Source: Natrialba taiwanensis DSM 12281 (GTDB lineage Archaea > Halobacteriota > Halobacteria > Halobacteriales > Natrialbaceae). Taken from it: DNA of 64,000 bases. Location of the stretch: the NCBI RefSeq assembly GCF_000337595.1, contig NZ_AOIL01000013.1, positions 1-64,000 on the forward strand, written 5' to 3'. Both the position numbers and the translations under genes were made by a program. Shown piece by piece: positions 42,392 through 51,902 of this stretch; within the stretch, counting starts at the first letter, position 1; every line of letters starts with the position of its first letter. Below the pieces are notes generated by a model. That model did no database searches and was not told the DNA's origin. It worked only from the letters and a program-made list of their open reading frames with translations.

Positions 42392-42520
42392 ATGCTCGCC
42401 AGTTACGCCGCACTCCTCGCTCTCTCGGGAATCACCATGCTCGTCCTCGGGATCGGCGCACTCCTGGTTACGAGTTCGGAGCCGCGAGTGCAGTCCTCCG
42501 AGAGCCCGCGCTCTCAGTGA
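42392..42520 (+). CDS. Possible 42-residue single-span membrane protein
   Basis: An ATG frame encodes MLASYAALLALSGITMLVLG, continues IGALLVTSSEPRVQ and stops at 42520. It has one strong transmembrane helix followed by a short polar tail. It lies about 100 bases after the RAM-domain gene, in the same direction. Small size and lack of a recognisable family make it tentative. Confidence 0.35.
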   Translation: MLASYAALLALSGITMLVLGIGALLVTSSEPRVQSSESPRSQ

Positions 42521-42599
42521 TGAAGTGACGGGCACGCACACGCGTTCCGTTCACTCGCTCTGAACGCCCCGTCGCTCGTCGCGGGCCACAGGGACTCGA

Positions 42600-43724
42600 T
42601 TACTCGAGCGACACCCGCTCGCCGCGCTCGTCGCTCTCCTTGATCGCCGCCAGGACGCGCTGGGCGGCCAGTCCGTCGTCGAAGTTCGGCGCGAACGATC
42701 GCCCGTCTGCGACCGCGCTCAGGAACTCGTAGTTCTCGTGGACGAACGTGTGCTCCCAGCCGAGGACGTGGCCCGGCGGCCACCAGTGGTCGAGGTACGG
42801 ATCGTCCTCGTCGGTCACGAGAATCGTCTCGTAGCCCCGGTCGCCGTCGCGCAGAACCTCGAGTTCGTTCAGTCGCTCGAGGGAGAAGCGCAGGCTCCCC
42901 TCGGAGCCGTGAATCTCGATCGTGTGGTCGTTCTTGTGCCCCGTCGCGTACCGGGTTGCTTCGAGCGTCCCCATCGCGCCGTTTGTGAACTCGAGTTGGG
43001 CGGAGTAGGCGTCGTCGACGGTGACGGGTCTCGTTTCGTCGCCGTCGTCGACGGGGCGCTCGTCGACGAACGTCTGTAAGTGCCCGCTGAGGCGTTCGAT
43101 GTCGCCGGCGAGGTCGTCGTCGCCGACGAGGAAGCGCACGAGGTCGACCGTGTGCGCGCCCAGATCGCCCAGTACGCCGGCACCCGCGAGATCTTCGTCG
43201 AGTCGCCACTCCCAGGGTGCCTCGGGATCGACGAGCCAGTCCTGGAGGTACCGACCCCGAACGTGGCGTATCTCGCCGAGTTCACCCGCGTCGAGCAGGC
43301 CCTTCGCGTACTGGATGGCGGGCACGAACCGGTAGTTGAAGGCGGCGCCGGCGGGCACGTCGTCGCCGGCGTCGGCCGCTGCCTCGGCCATCCGTTCTGC
43401 CTCCTCGAGCGTCGGCGCGAGGGGTTTCTCGCAGAAGACGGGCGTGCCGGCTTCGAGCGCGGCGATCGAGGGCTCGGGGTGGACGTGGTTCGGGCCGAGG
43501 TTGTAGAAGACGTCGACATCGTCGACGACGGCTTCCCAGTCCGTCGAGATCGAGTCAAATCCGAGTCGGTCGGCGGCCTCGCGCAGCGTCTCTTCGTTGC
43601 GGCCGACCAGGACGGAGCGCTCGATCGCCGGCGCGTCCGGGAAGAACATCGGCAGCCGCGCCATGGCGTTTGCGTGTGCTTTGCCCATGAATCGATAGCC
43701 GAGAACGCCGACGTCGAGGGTCAT
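42600..43724 (-). CDS. Gfo/Idh/MocA family sugar oxidoreductase
   Basis: This 374-residue NAD(P)-dependent dehydrogenase has Rossmann GVLGYRFMGKAHANA, the FCEKPLA motif (catalytic Lys) and FNYRFVPAIQYAK, then GDLGAHTVDLVRFLVG in the C-terminal domain. Members oxidise or reduce sugars, inositols or their derivatives. The WWPPGHVLGWEHTFVHE segment near the end is typical of a large subgroup. It follows the GH3 glycosidase by 124 bases on the same strand, suggesting a pathway in which released sugars are oxidised. Confidence 0.93.
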   Translation of the reverse strand: MTLDVGVLGYRFMGKAHANAMARLPMFFPDAPAIERSVLVGRNEETLREAADRLGFDSISTDWEAVVDDVDVFYNLGPNHVHPEPSIAALEAGTPVFCEKPLAPTLEEAERMAEAAADAGDDVPAGAAFNYRFVPAIQYAKGLLDAGELGEIRHVRGRYLQDWLVDPEAPWEWRLDEDLAGAGVLGDLGAHTVDLVRFLVGDDDLAGDIERLSGHLQTFVDERPVDDGDETRPVTVDDAYSAQLEFTNGAMGTLEATRYATGHKNDHTIEIHGSEGSLRFSLERLNELEVLRDGDRGYETILVTDEDDPYLDHWWPPGHVLGWEHTFVHENYEFLSAVADGRSFAPNFDDGLAAQRVLAAIKESDERGERVSLE

Positions 43725-43848
43725 GGTTACCCTTTCAGCGGTGTCCGGGTTAGATGTTTGTATCGCAAAAGCGCGCCGGCGTACCGAGGCGGATCGTCAC
43801 GTCGCGCTCGCAGTCAATTCGTCGCCGACGAAACAGGATCTCACCGGT

Positions 43849-46347
43849 TCAGTCGTCACAGCGACCGCCGGCGGAACCGTTCCGACCGGGGGCCGGCTTC
43901 GGATCGGTGATCGACGCCGTCTTCTCGATCGTCAACGTCGCCGTCTCCTCGCCGACCGAGAGTTCGTACTCGCCGGCCTCGACGACCGTCGGCTTCCAGC
44001 CGGGCACGTCACCGGGGACGACCTCGAGCGTCGAGAGATCGAGTTCAACTGCGACGGTTTTGCTCTCGCCAGCCGCGACGTGAACTCGATCGAAGCCGAG
44101 CAGCCGACGGTGGGGCTGGAGGACCGACCCGTAGGACTCGGTGTTGTACACCTCGACGATGTGCTCGCCGGCCCGCTCGCCCGTGTTTTCGACGGTAACC
44201 CGGGCCGTAATCGTCGGATTCGATGCGGGATTTTTGATGGTCGACGCCGACAGCGACAGCCCAGTATACGCCCAGTCGGTGTAGGAGAGCCCGTGGCCGA
44301 ACTCGAACTGGACCGTCTGTGCGCCCGCGTCGACGGACTGTCGGGGCGGATAGTCGTCGTAACACTGGGGGACGTGGCCGACGTTGGCCTCCCACGTGAA
44401 CGGGAGTCGTCCCGACGGATTGTAGTCGCCGAACAGCGTGTCGGCGATCGCGACGCCCGCGTCGCTCCCGGGTTGGCCGGCGAACAGGACGCCGTCGAGA
44501 CGGTCGAACGTCTCTGCGGTTCCGCGCGGACTACCGGCGAGGACGACGCCGATGAGCGAAACGTCGTCGCCGGTCGCCGCGTCGACGAGCGCCACGAGTT
44601 CGCGCTGGGCTGCGGGGAAGCGCATCTTGTCGCGGTCGCCGAAGCCTTCGTTGTGCGGGCCTTCGCCGAGGACGACGACGACAGCATCTGTAGCGGACGC
44701 CGCCTCGCGGATTGCACGCTCTTGCGCGTCGGTCACGTCGAAAAAGCCGTTGTCGAAGTTCTCGTAGATGCTCTCGTAGGGCGCGGCCTCGAACTCGGTC
44801 GGGACGTGCGTCAGTCGGTCGCCGAGTCGCTCTTTCATCGCACCCTCGACAGTTGTCTGGCGCGGGCGCGGTCCGTCCTCGGTCAGGTCGCCGTCTTCGA
44901 CGCCCTGCCACCCGAGCGTCCAGCCGCCGTGTTGCATCAGGAACTGGTTCGGTGTTCCGTCCTCGACTCCCGGGCCGGTTAGCAACACCCGTTCGGTCCC
45001 CTCGAGCGGCAGTACATCGTCTTCGTTCCTGAGGAGCACCAGCGATTCCTTTGCCAGTTTCGCGGACACGTCCCGTGCGCCGCCGACGAGGGAGCCGATC
45101 CGATCCTCCCGGACGAGCGGCTGCTCGAACAGTCCGAGCTCCCGCTTGAGTTCGAGGATGCGACGCACCGACTCGTCGATCCGGTCCTCGGGGACCTCGC
45201 CGCTCTCGACGAGGTCGACCGCCGTCTCGATGAACTCGGCCGGGGACACCTCGCCGCCGCACATGTGCATATCCACGCCGGCCGTGATGCCCTCCTTGAC
45301 CGCCCACCGCCACCCATCGTCCGTGTTCGGACGGTACTCGTGATTGGTAAGCAGGCGCAGGAAATCGTCCCAGTCGCTGACGATCACGCCGTCGAAGCCG
45401 TATCGCTCGCGCAACACCGTCGTCAGGACCCATTCGGAGACGTGCGCCGGTTTCCCGTTGACCGCGCCGCTGTTGACCATCACCGTCTTGGCTTCCTCAA
45501 GCGCTCGCTCGTACGCCGGTAACTGTCTGGTCCGGAGGTCTCGCATCGACGTACGAGCATGTGCACGATCACTGCCTGTGTTCGGCGTTCCGTAGCCGGC
45601 GAAGTGCTTGACCGTCGCCGCGACGCGACCGCTTCGTTCGAACCCGCGCGCACGAGCCCTGGCCAACTTTCCGAGAAGCATCGGATCTTCGCTGTGCCCT
45701 TCGAAGTACCGACCCCAGCGCATGTCCCGCAGGATGTCGACCGTCGGTCCGAAGTTCCAGTGACCGCCCATCGCCGCGATCTCCGACCCGGTCTGGACCG
45801 CTGCCGCTTCGACCAGGTCAATGTCGCGCGTCGCACCCATGTTGAGCCGCTGGGGAAAACTCGTACAGCCGTCGAGCAGGCCGTTCCCGTGGAGCGCGTC
45901 GCCGCCCCAGAGGAACGGAACGCCGTGCTCCGTCTGCTCGATGGCATACCGCTGTAACCCGTTCAGTCCCGCGACGAACTCCTCGCCGTCGAACGTCGGC
46001 CCCGACGCGCCGCCGTTGAGGATCGACCCGACGTGCAGGTCCGTAAACAGGGCTCCGACCGTCTCGGGTTCGTCGTGCGTTTCGAACGGATCGTCCGGGT
46101 CGAACCCTTCGCCCGCTTCGCCGAGTGCAACCTGGGTCATCTGTCCGACCTTCTGTCTGACCGTCATGGACTCGAGACGGCGTTCGATATCGTCCCTCGT
46201 CTCCGGATCGGCGTCCGTCTTCGACTCCCCCGCACCGACCACGGCACTGTTTGCGCCGGTTCCGATTGCCATCGCGCTCGTCGCCTTGACGAACGTCCGT
46301 CGTGATGCACCACTGCTACCCCGATCGAATGATCGTTCCGGTGGCAT
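43849..46347 (-). CDS. Tat-exported glycoside hydrolase family 3
   Basis: This 832-residue secreted GH3 enzyme has a Tat signal (ASRRTFVKATSAMAIGTGA). The N-terminal TIM barrel has GVPFLWGGDALHGN, VKHFAGYG and the nucleophile Asp325 in GVIVSDWDDF. A C-terminal alpha/beta sandwich (VLLTGPGVEDGTPNQFLMQHGG, VVVVLGEGPHNEGFG) supplies the general acid/base, and a fibronectin-III-like domain (TARVTVENTGERAGEHIVEVY) ends the protein. Likely beta-glucosidase or beta-xylosidase acting outside the cell. TATA spacing supports ATG 46347 over an upstream TTG. It is probably co-transcribed with the Gfo/Idh/MocA gene. Confidence 0.93.
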   Translation of the reverse strand: MPPERSFDRGSSGASRRTFVKATSAMAIGTGANSAVVGAGESKTDADPETRDDIERRLESMTVRQKVGQMTQVALGEAGEGFDPDDPFETHDEPETVGALFTDLHVGSILNGGASGPTFDGEEFVAGLNGLQRYAIEQTEHGVPFLWGGDALHGNGLLDGCTSFPQRLNMGATRDIDLVEAAAVQTGSEIAAMGGHWNFGPTVDILRDMRWGRYFEGHSEDPMLLGKLARARARGFERSGRVAATVKHFAGYGTPNTGSDRAHARTSMRDLRTRQLPAYERALEEAKTVMVNSGAVNGKPAHVSEWVLTTVLRERYGFDGVIVSDWDDFLRLLTNHEYRPNTDDGWRWAVKEGITAGVDMHMCGGEVSPAEFIETAVDLVESGEVPEDRIDESVRRILELKRELGLFEQPLVREDRIGSLVGGARDVSAKLAKESLVLLRNEDDVLPLEGTERVLLTGPGVEDGTPNQFLMQHGGWTLGWQGVEDGDLTEDGPRPRQTTVEGAMKERLGDRLTHVPTEFEAAPYESIYENFDNGFFDVTDAQERAIREAASATDAVVVVLGEGPHNEGFGDRDKMRFPAAQRELVALVDAATGDDVSLIGVVLAGSPRGTAETFDRLDGVLFAGQPGSDAGVAIADTLFGDYNPSGRLPFTWEANVGHVPQCYDDYPPRQSVDAGAQTVQFEFGHGLSYTDWAYTGLSLSASTIKNPASNPTITARVTVENTGERAGEHIVEVYNTESYGSVLQPHRRLLGFDRVHVAAGESKTVAVELDLSTLEVVPGDVPGWKPTVVEAGEYELSVGEETATLTIEKTASITDPKPAPGRNGSAGGRCDD

Positions 46348-46603
46348 GCCCAGAGACAGCAACTCTCTCCCGAATAACTATTTTCGGACTATCGGCGCTG
46401 TATCAGCAGCGTTCTTCGATCAATAACAACGTATCTCGGAAATTACCAACCCTAACTAAACCGGCGGCTCGGCTACCAGTCGAACAGCGACGGGTCGATC
46501 CCAGTTACAATCGAAGGGAACGGACGACACACGGCACACAGCACCCGGCAACGGACTCGTCTGCGTGTTTCGACTCTCGTACGAGTTCAGCTGTCGGCTC
46601 GAC

Positions 46604-47221
46604 TTACTCGAACTCGCCGCGGAAGGCGATCTCGTCGACCGGCTTGCGGTCGCTCGGCTGTTCGCGCTCCTGGTAGTCCTCGGGAAGCGTCTCGACCGGT
46701 GCCCGCTCGCCGACGGCGAACATCGCTTCGACGGCGAACTCCTCGGGTACGTCGAGTTCGGTCGCGGCGCGTTCGTAGTCGAAGCCGGCCATGCCGTGAA
46801 CGGCGAGATCGCGGCGCGCGCCTTCGAGCGCGAGGTTCTGCCAGGCGGCACCGGTGTCGAAGGAGTGGACCGGCGCGGGTTCGCCGTTGTGGTCGAAGGT
46901 CGTCTTCGAGACGATGACGGCGAGAACGGCGGCGTCGCTCGCCCAGGCCCGGTTGCCCTCGCTCAGCAGGTCGACGAACGTGTCCCACTCGTCGTCCTCG
47001 CGGGTGGCGTAGACGAATCGCCAGTGCTGGTTGTTGAACGCGGAGGGAGCCCAGCGGGCGGCCTCGAACAGCGGGAGGAACTCCGATTCGTCGAGCGACT
47101 CGCCGGTCATCGCGCGTGGCGACCAGCGGTTGACAAACAGCGGGTCGATCTCGTGGTCGGGATCGCGGTATTCGGCGACTTCGTCGTCGAGTTCGTGAGA
47201 AACTGAAAGAGACTCTTGCAT
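46604..47221 (-). CDS. Nitroreductase family FMN oxidoreductase
   Basis: This 205-residue nitroreductase-like flavoprotein has IDPLFVNRWSPRAM and LFEAARWAPSAFNNQHWRFV (FMN phosphate contacts). GAAWQNLALEGARRDLAVHG and the C-terminal AMFAVGERAP complete the core. Members reduce nitro compounds, quinones or similar electrophiles using NAD(P)H. The physiological substrate is unknown. ATG 47221 agrees with a minus-strand TATA at about 47250. It is divergent from the aminotransferase. Confidence 0.92.
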   Translation of the reverse strand: MQESLSVSHELDDEVAEYRDPDHEIDPLFVNRWSPRAMTGESLDESEFLPLFEAARWAPSAFNNQHWRFVYATREDDEWDTFVDLLSEGNRAWASDAAVLAVIVSKTTFDHNGEPAPVHSFDTGAAWQNLALEGARRDLAVHGMAGFDYERAATELDVPEEFAVEAMFAVGERAPVETLPEDYQEREQPSDRKPVDEIAFRGEFE

Positions 47222-47246
47222 CGACTCACCCTTGCAACGCCACACA

Positions 47247-47268
47247 CGTATATATTTCCTGATATACG
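47247..47268. promoter_or_regulatory. Palindrome overlapping nitroreductase TATA box
   Basis: CGTATAT-atttcctg-ATATACG is a 22-bp inverted repeat with perfect 7-base arms. The left arm overlaps the minus-strand TATA of the nitroreductase gene. Another CGTATAT (47352-47358) is the TATA box of the divergent aminotransferase, 27 bases before its ATG. Confidence 0.4.
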
Positions 47269-47382
47269 GGTTACCAGGTGACGACTATGTCGTCGGGCCG
47301 TGGTTTCATGGCACATACGCGGTGTTGTTTCGCGTTCCACCACCCGGTAAACGTATATGATTCCTCTCCGGCTGTACTCCGT

Positions 47383-48453
47383 ATGGAGTTACCCCCCTTC
47401 CAACTGGAGCGATGGCTCGACGAATACGAGTCCGATGCCGACGTGATGCTCGCCGAAAGCGGCGTTCGAAGCCTTCCCGCCGACCGGTTCGACCTCGACG
47501 TCGGCGAACTCGGTTACGTCATCCCGACCGACGGCTCGCCGGCATTCCGCGCCGAAATCGCCGAGCGCTACGGACGCGACGACGAGGAAGTCGTCCTCAC
47601 CTGCGGCACGCAGGAGGCGGACTACCTCACGTTCATGGCGCTCTTGGACGAGGGGGATCACAGCGTTGTCGTCTCGCCGACCTACCAGTCGCTCACGAGC
47701 GTCCCGGCCGCCGTCGGCGACGTGACCGAGGTCCGAACCGAGCCGCCAAACTGGGACCTCTCCGTCGACGCGGTCGCGGACGCAATGGCCCCCGATACCC
47801 GGCTCGTCGTCCTCACGAATCCGAGCAACCCGACCGGCAAGTACCTCGGACCGGAGACGCTGCAGGCGCTGTACGACCTCGTCGAGGAGAACGACGCATA
47901 TCTTCTGGTCGACGAGGTGTATCGGATGCTCGCCGACGATCCGCATCCCCCGGCCGCGGCGCTCGGGCCGCGAGCGATCTCGACCGCCGGCGTCTCGAAA
48001 TCCTACGGCCTCACCGGCGCGCGTCTCGGCTGGGTCGTTGCGAACACTGAACTCGCGGACGCGGTCCGAAAGTGGAAGGACTACACGACGATTTCGCCCC
48101 CGATTCTGGGACAGCACATCGCTCAGCAGGCGCTCGGCACAGCGGAGGACGACATCCTCGATGCAAACCGCGCCCACGCGAAGGCCAACCGGGACCGCGT
48201 CGCCGAGTTCATCTCTCGCTACGATTTAGCGTGGTTCGAACCGACGGGCGTCAACGGGTTCCCGACGATTCCGGACGGATTCGAGAACGGAACCGAGTTC
48301 TGTCGATCGCTGTTCGAGGCCGAGCGCGTCGTCCTCGCGCCCGGCGACGTCTTCGGCTACCCCGATCGATTCCGGATCGGCTTCGGACTCCACACCGCTG
48401 AACTCGAGGCGGGACTCGAGCGGGTCGGGCGGCACATCGAAACCCGCGGCTGA
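47383..48453 (+). CDS. Class I/II PLP-dependent aminotransferase
   Basis: This 356-residue fold-type-I aminotransferase starts MELPPFQLERWLDEYESDAD. Conserved features are TCGTQEADYL, VVLTNPSNPTGKYL, LLVDEVYRML and the PLP lysine Lys206 in STAGVSKSYGLTGARLGW. The C-terminal RFRIGFG arginine binds the substrate carboxylate. The amino-acid substrate cannot be deduced. The TATA at 47352-47358 fits ATG 47383; an upstream in-frame ATG (47287) would add an unusual 32 residues and is less likely. Confidence 0.92.
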   Translation: MELPPFQLERWLDEYESDADVMLAESGVRSLPADRFDLDVGELGYVIPTDGSPAFRAEIAERYGRDDEEVVLTCGTQEADYLTFMALLDEGDHSVVVSPTYQSLTSVPAAVGDVTEVRTEPPNWDLSVDAVADAMAPDTRLVVLTNPSNPTGKYLGPETLQALYDLVEENDAYLLVDEVYRMLADDPHPPAAALGPRAISTAGVSKSYGLTGARLGWVVANTELADAVRKWKDYTTISPPILGQHIAQQALGTAEDDILDANRAHAKANRDRVAEFISRYDLAWFEPTGVNGFPTIPDGFENGTEFCRSLFEAERVVLAPGDVFGYPDRFRIGFGLHTAELEAGLERVGRHIETRG

Positions 48454-48543
48454 CGAGTCGCGCACACGGCGGATTCGCGTCGTGCTGAGGCCGCCGGGGG
48501 TCACCGCCGAGAAACAGCCAGAAAACGCCGCGAAACCGTCGGC

Positions 48544-49632
48544 TCAGTCGTCGGCGGGCGTCGGCGCGCTGCGCTCGATATCGAGTTCACCTGCGTCGAG
48601 GGCGGCTTCGACGTTGCGCGCGGCCTCGACCATGTTCGCCATCTTGCCATAGGCGACCTCGCGGGGCAGCAGTTTCACGCCGCAGTCCGGCGAGACGACC
48701 AGTTGTTCCGGCGGGACGACCTCCAGTCCCTTCTTGATATTCTCCTCGATCTGCTCGACCGACTCGACCTCGGCGACGTGGGCGTCGGTGACGCCAAGTG
48801 CGAGGTCTTTCGTGAACTCGGGGTCTTTGAAGACGTCGAGCTGTTCGTAATCGCCGTTCGCGAGTTCGAGGTCGAACTCGTCGACGGGGAACTCGAGAAT
48901 TTCGGGGTAGATGCGCGAGTAATCCCCGTAACAGACGTGCAGGCCGATGCGGACCTCCTCCGGGATGTCGGCGACGATGCGCTCTAGGGCCTCGCCGACG
49001 ATGGCGTGATCGTCCGGCGTCGTCGCGAGCGCCGGCTCGTCGATCTGAATGTACCGTGCACCCGCCTCGACGAGCTTTTCGATCTCCTCGTTGACGAGAT
49101 CGGCGAGGTCGTAGGCGAGTTCCTCGTCATCGTCGTAGGCCTCGTTGAACGACCAGTTGGCGAGGGTGTACGGACCGGTGATCGGTACCTTCACCGGGCG
49201 GTCGCTGGCCGCCGCGGTGAACTCGTACTCGTCGACCAGCCAGGAGTCGTCGTACTCGACTTCCGAGACGACGGAGGGCTTGTCGAAGTAGTTGTGCCCC
49301 CAAACCTTGACCGGGCCGTTGAACTCGTAGCCCTCGATCCGGTGGGCGAAGAACTCGACCATCTCGTTCCGGCGCATCTCGCCGTCGACGACGGCGTCGA
49401 GACCCGCGCGTTCGTGTTCCGCGGTGATGAGTCGGGCGGCGTCGTCCTTAGCTTCCTGCCAGTCCTCGGCGTCGAACTCGTGATCGTCATCCTGGTAGAG
49501 TTCTTTCGCGCGGTTGAGCCACTTGGGCTTTGGATAGCTGCCGACGACGGTCGTCAGCAGGAAGTGGTCGGTGTCGTGGTCGTCGGATCGGAACTGGTCT
49601 TTGTTCTCGTTGACGGGTGTGTGTGGGCTCAT
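48544..49632 (-). CDS. metE: Methionine synthase, catalytic MetE C-terminal-type protein
   Basis: This 362-residue cobalamin-independent methionine synthase domain transfers a methyl group to homocysteine. Zinc ligands are the His/Cys of GLHVCYGDYS, a conserved Glu, and Cys in VVSPDCGVKLLPREVA. VVGSYPKPKWL and DEPAL are typical. It is the catalytic half of the long bacterial MetE. It overlaps the upstream MetE-like gene by four bases (start and stop share 49629-49632), so the two are translationally coupled. Confidence 0.93.
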   Translation of the reverse strand: MSPHTPVNENKDQFRSDDHDTDHFLLTTVVGSYPKPKWLNRAKELYQDDDHEFDAEDWQEAKDDAARLITAEHERAGLDAVVDGEMRRNEMVEFFAHRIEGYEFNGPVKVWGHNYFDKPSVVSEVEYDDSWLVDEYEFTAAASDRPVKVPITGPYTLANWSFNEAYDDDEELAYDLADLVNEEIEKLVEAGARYIQIDEPALATTPDDHAIVGEALERIVADIPEEVRIGLHVCYGDYSRIYPEILEFPVDEFDLELANGDYEQLDVFKDPEFTKDLALGVTDAHVAEVESVEQIEENIKKGLEVVPPEQLVVSPDCGVKLLPREVAYGKMANMVEAARNVEAALDAGELDIERSAPTPADD

Positions 49633-50633
49633 GCGGCTTTCACCTCGGCGAGTTCGGCGGCTTCGGCAAGGGCGGCGAGTTTCGCCTCGAATTTGGCGTA
49701 GGGGAGGTAGAACGTCTCGGTGTTCGTCGTCAGGTAGACCGTCTCGAACGCGGAGACGGGCAGTTGGTCGTAGATCCAGTCGACGCGCTCGCGGATCGCT
49801 TCGGGATCCTCGACGAGCGTGTTCTGGCCGTCGGCGAGGCCGAGCGAGATGTCGTCGGTCGTGCCGTACTCCTGAATGTTGTACAGGTTGTCCTCCTGGT
49901 TCGCGACGAAGTCGAAGCCGACTGCATCGATGTCGGCGTCGAGGAGGTGGGCGTAGACCTTCTCCTCGAGTGCGCCCCAGTAGGGCTGGACGACGACGTC
50001 GGCGTCGACCGCGCCCGCAACCCGATCGATCGCCTCGCTCGCGCGCTCGTCGACACCGTCTTCGGGTGCGTGTTCGACCAGCGAGGGCTCGAGCAGGAAC
50101 AGTGTCTCGTGCTCGGGGAAGGCGTCCGCCTCGGCTTCGAGGAAGTCCGCAATCGCATCCAGGAACGCGGCCTCGTCGCCGTAGTGTTCGTCGGTCGCCA
50201 GGTCAGCGAGCGAGTAGGGGCCGGGCAGGACGGCCTGCAGGTCGTCGCCGTCCGCGAGTTCAGCGGCCGTCTCGAGTTCGGTTGCCACGTCGCCGGAGAA
50301 GTCCAGGTCGTCGGTGACGACGGGTTCGCGGTAGAAGTTGTTGTTGTCGTAATAGCGGACGATGCCGCGGGTTTCGACGGCGTCGTGGACGGCGAGGGGG
50401 TGGGCGAGCATGTCGTCCCAGCGAAGTTGGCCCTCAACGATGCGGTCGAGGTCGGCGTCCTGCTGTCCCTCGATCACCTCCTCGCGGGCGTCCTCGTAGG
50501 CGGCGGCGATTTCGTCGTCCTCGTCGCCGCTGATGAGGTCGTGTTTCTGGTGGCCCTTGAGATCCGAGAGGTCGTCTTTCGCCCAATCCGGGAGCGGAAA
50601 GAGCCCCGGTGTGGTCGAAACGTACTCAGTCAT
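49629..50633 (-). CDS. MetE-like methyltransferase partner (5-methyltetrahydropteroyltriglutamate--homocysteine methyltransferase type)
   Basis: This 334-residue TIM-barrel protein is related to MetE, beginning MTEYVSTTPGLFPLPDWAKD. It keeps family features such as VEGQLRWDDMLAHPLAV and LPGPYSLADLA. However, the zinc-site positions (DADVVVQPYWGAL, LGLADGQNTL) lack the His/Cys ligands, so it is probably a non-catalytic or folate/methyl-carrier partner of the following gene. The pair resembles a bacterial MetE split in two. A TATA-like AAATATTAAG on the minus strand (50661-50670) sits about 30 bases before ATG 50633. Confidence 0.88.
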   Translation of the reverse strand: MTEYVSTTPGLFPLPDWAKDDLSDLKGHQKHDLISGDEDDEIAAAYEDAREEVIEGQQDADLDRIVEGQLRWDDMLAHPLAVHDAVETRGIVRYYDNNNFYREPVVTDDLDFSGDVATELETAAELADGDDLQAVLPGPYSLADLATDEHYGDEAAFLDAIADFLEAEADAFPEHETLFLLEPSLVEHAPEDGVDERASEAIDRVAGAVDADVVVQPYWGALEEKVYAHLLDADIDAVGFDFVANQEDNLYNIQEYGTTDDISLGLADGQNTLVEDPEAIRERVDWIYDQLPVSAFETVYLTTNTETFYLPYAKFEAKLAALAEAAELAEVKAA

Positions 50634-50786
50634 CGTGGTTCCGGATAGGCTATACCGACGCTTAATATTTTCCATCCATATTAATACACGGTAGTAATTG
50701 TTCGGATGCGGGTGGGGGAGTTTGCACGGGTGACGAGACGGGCACAGACGGGATGGCTGGTAACGAAGTGAGAGAAGGAAGAGGAT

Positions 50787-51059
50787 TCAGACGAACTCAA
50801 AGAGCAGTACTCCACACCCGACGATGAGGGCTGCGCCGAACGCACCGGCGAACGGCACGTCCTCGTTTGCTGCATCGACACCCTGTGTGAGGATATACAC
50901 ACTCCAGAGGACGACGGCAAGCGGGAGAACGACGTTGCTGAGCGTCGACGATGTCTGTGAGAGGAACTCGGTTCCGGTCGCGAGTTCAGCGGGTTCGAGA
51001 TCCGTGAACGTATTCGTCGTGGTTCCCTCAGCGGTGACGAGTGCGAGGGTCACCAACAA
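50787..51059 (-). CDS. Possible small two-helix membrane protein
   Basis: A frame of about 90 residues contains two hydrophobic segments (SNVVLPLAVVLWSVYILTQG and VPFAGAFGAALIVGCGVLLF) joined by a polar loop (VDAANED). The N-terminal part (TAEGTTTNTFTDLEPAELAT) looks exposed. The start must be TTG 51059 or GTG 51053, as no ATG is in frame, so it may instead be a 5'-truncated or decayed gene. No family is recognised. Confidence 0.4.
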   Translation of the reverse strand: MLVTLALVTAEGTTTNTFTDLEPAELATGTEFLSQTSSTLSNVVLPLAVVLWSVYILTQGVDAANEDVPFAGAFGAALIVGCGVLLFEFV

Positions 51060-51309
51060 TGATGCTCGTCAGGAGAGACAGGGCAAAGACGCCCAGCGAA
51101 AGTGGCAGCGGGTCGTCAGTTTTGGCGAAGTATTGACCGGGAAACAGGAGGGGTGTTCTCGGTGGCACGGATTCCAATCATTAGTGACACGACAAATGAA
51201 TTTCGAAAGGCTACAACCTGTAAGAAATTTCGGATGTTATAGTTTCAGTGTTTGGAGGATGTCCCAACTCGGAACAGTAGTGCCAGCCAGTGGCGATCCG
51301 GGCGGTCGG

Positions 51310-51900
51310 CTACTGGAGTAATGTGAGCACCGTCAGCGTCTCGAAGGGGAACGACTCGTCGGCGATCGCAACGGCGCTGAATCCTTCCACTCCCGCTCGC
51401 TCGACCACCTCGTCGACGCCAGTGAGGCTGCTGACGAGCAGGTAGACGACACCGTCCGGGTCGAGTACCCGTCCGACCGATGCGAGAAACGGGTCGATGA
51501 CGGCCCGGCCGTCCTCCCCGCCCGAGAGGGCGTGTTCCATCCAGTCGTCCCACTCGTTGTCGGGGTCCGTCGGCAGGTACGGCGGGTTGAACAACACGGC
51601 GTCGAACGCGTCGTCGGCGAACGGCGAGATGAGGTCGGCTCGGACCGCCTCGACGCCCTCGCGTCGCGCCTGTCCCACGGCGTGTGGGTTCAGATCCGAT
51701 GCGATTACGCGCGCGTTCGTCTCGTCGGCGACGCGGCTGGCAACGTACCCCGATCCGGTCCCGACCTCGAGCACGGTCGTGTCGGGCCGGTCCCGCGTCC
51801 GCTTCCCGAGGTGGTCACACGCCGATTCGGCGAGGAGTTCGGAATCCTCGGCGGGCTGATAGACGTCAGTTTCGACGCCTCGTTGGTCTTTCAAATCCAT
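51310..51900 (-). CDS. HemK2/Mtq2-type protein methyltransferase
   Basis: This 196-residue SAM-dependent methyltransferase has VYQPAEDSELLAES, SAM loop VLEVGTGSGYVASRVA and the catalytic NPPYLPTDP. Archaeal and eukaryotic orthologues methylate the GGQ glutamine of the class I release factor (aRF1/eRF1). It is the usual last gene of the L21e-RpoF-DUF655-KsgA cluster. ATG 51900 is chosen; a GTG at 51906 overlapping the MscS stop is also possible and would couple translation. Confidence 0.92.
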   Translation of the reverse strand: MDLKDQRGVETDVYQPAEDSELLAESACDHLGKRTRDRPDTTVLEVGTGSGYVASRVADETNARVIASDLNPHAVGQARREGVEAVRADLISPFADDAFDAVLFNPPYLPTDPDNEWDDWMEHALSGGEDGRAVIDPFLASVGRVLDPDGVVYLLVSSLTGVDEVVERAGVEGFSAVAIADESFPFETLTVLTLLQ

Positions 51901-51902
51901 GG

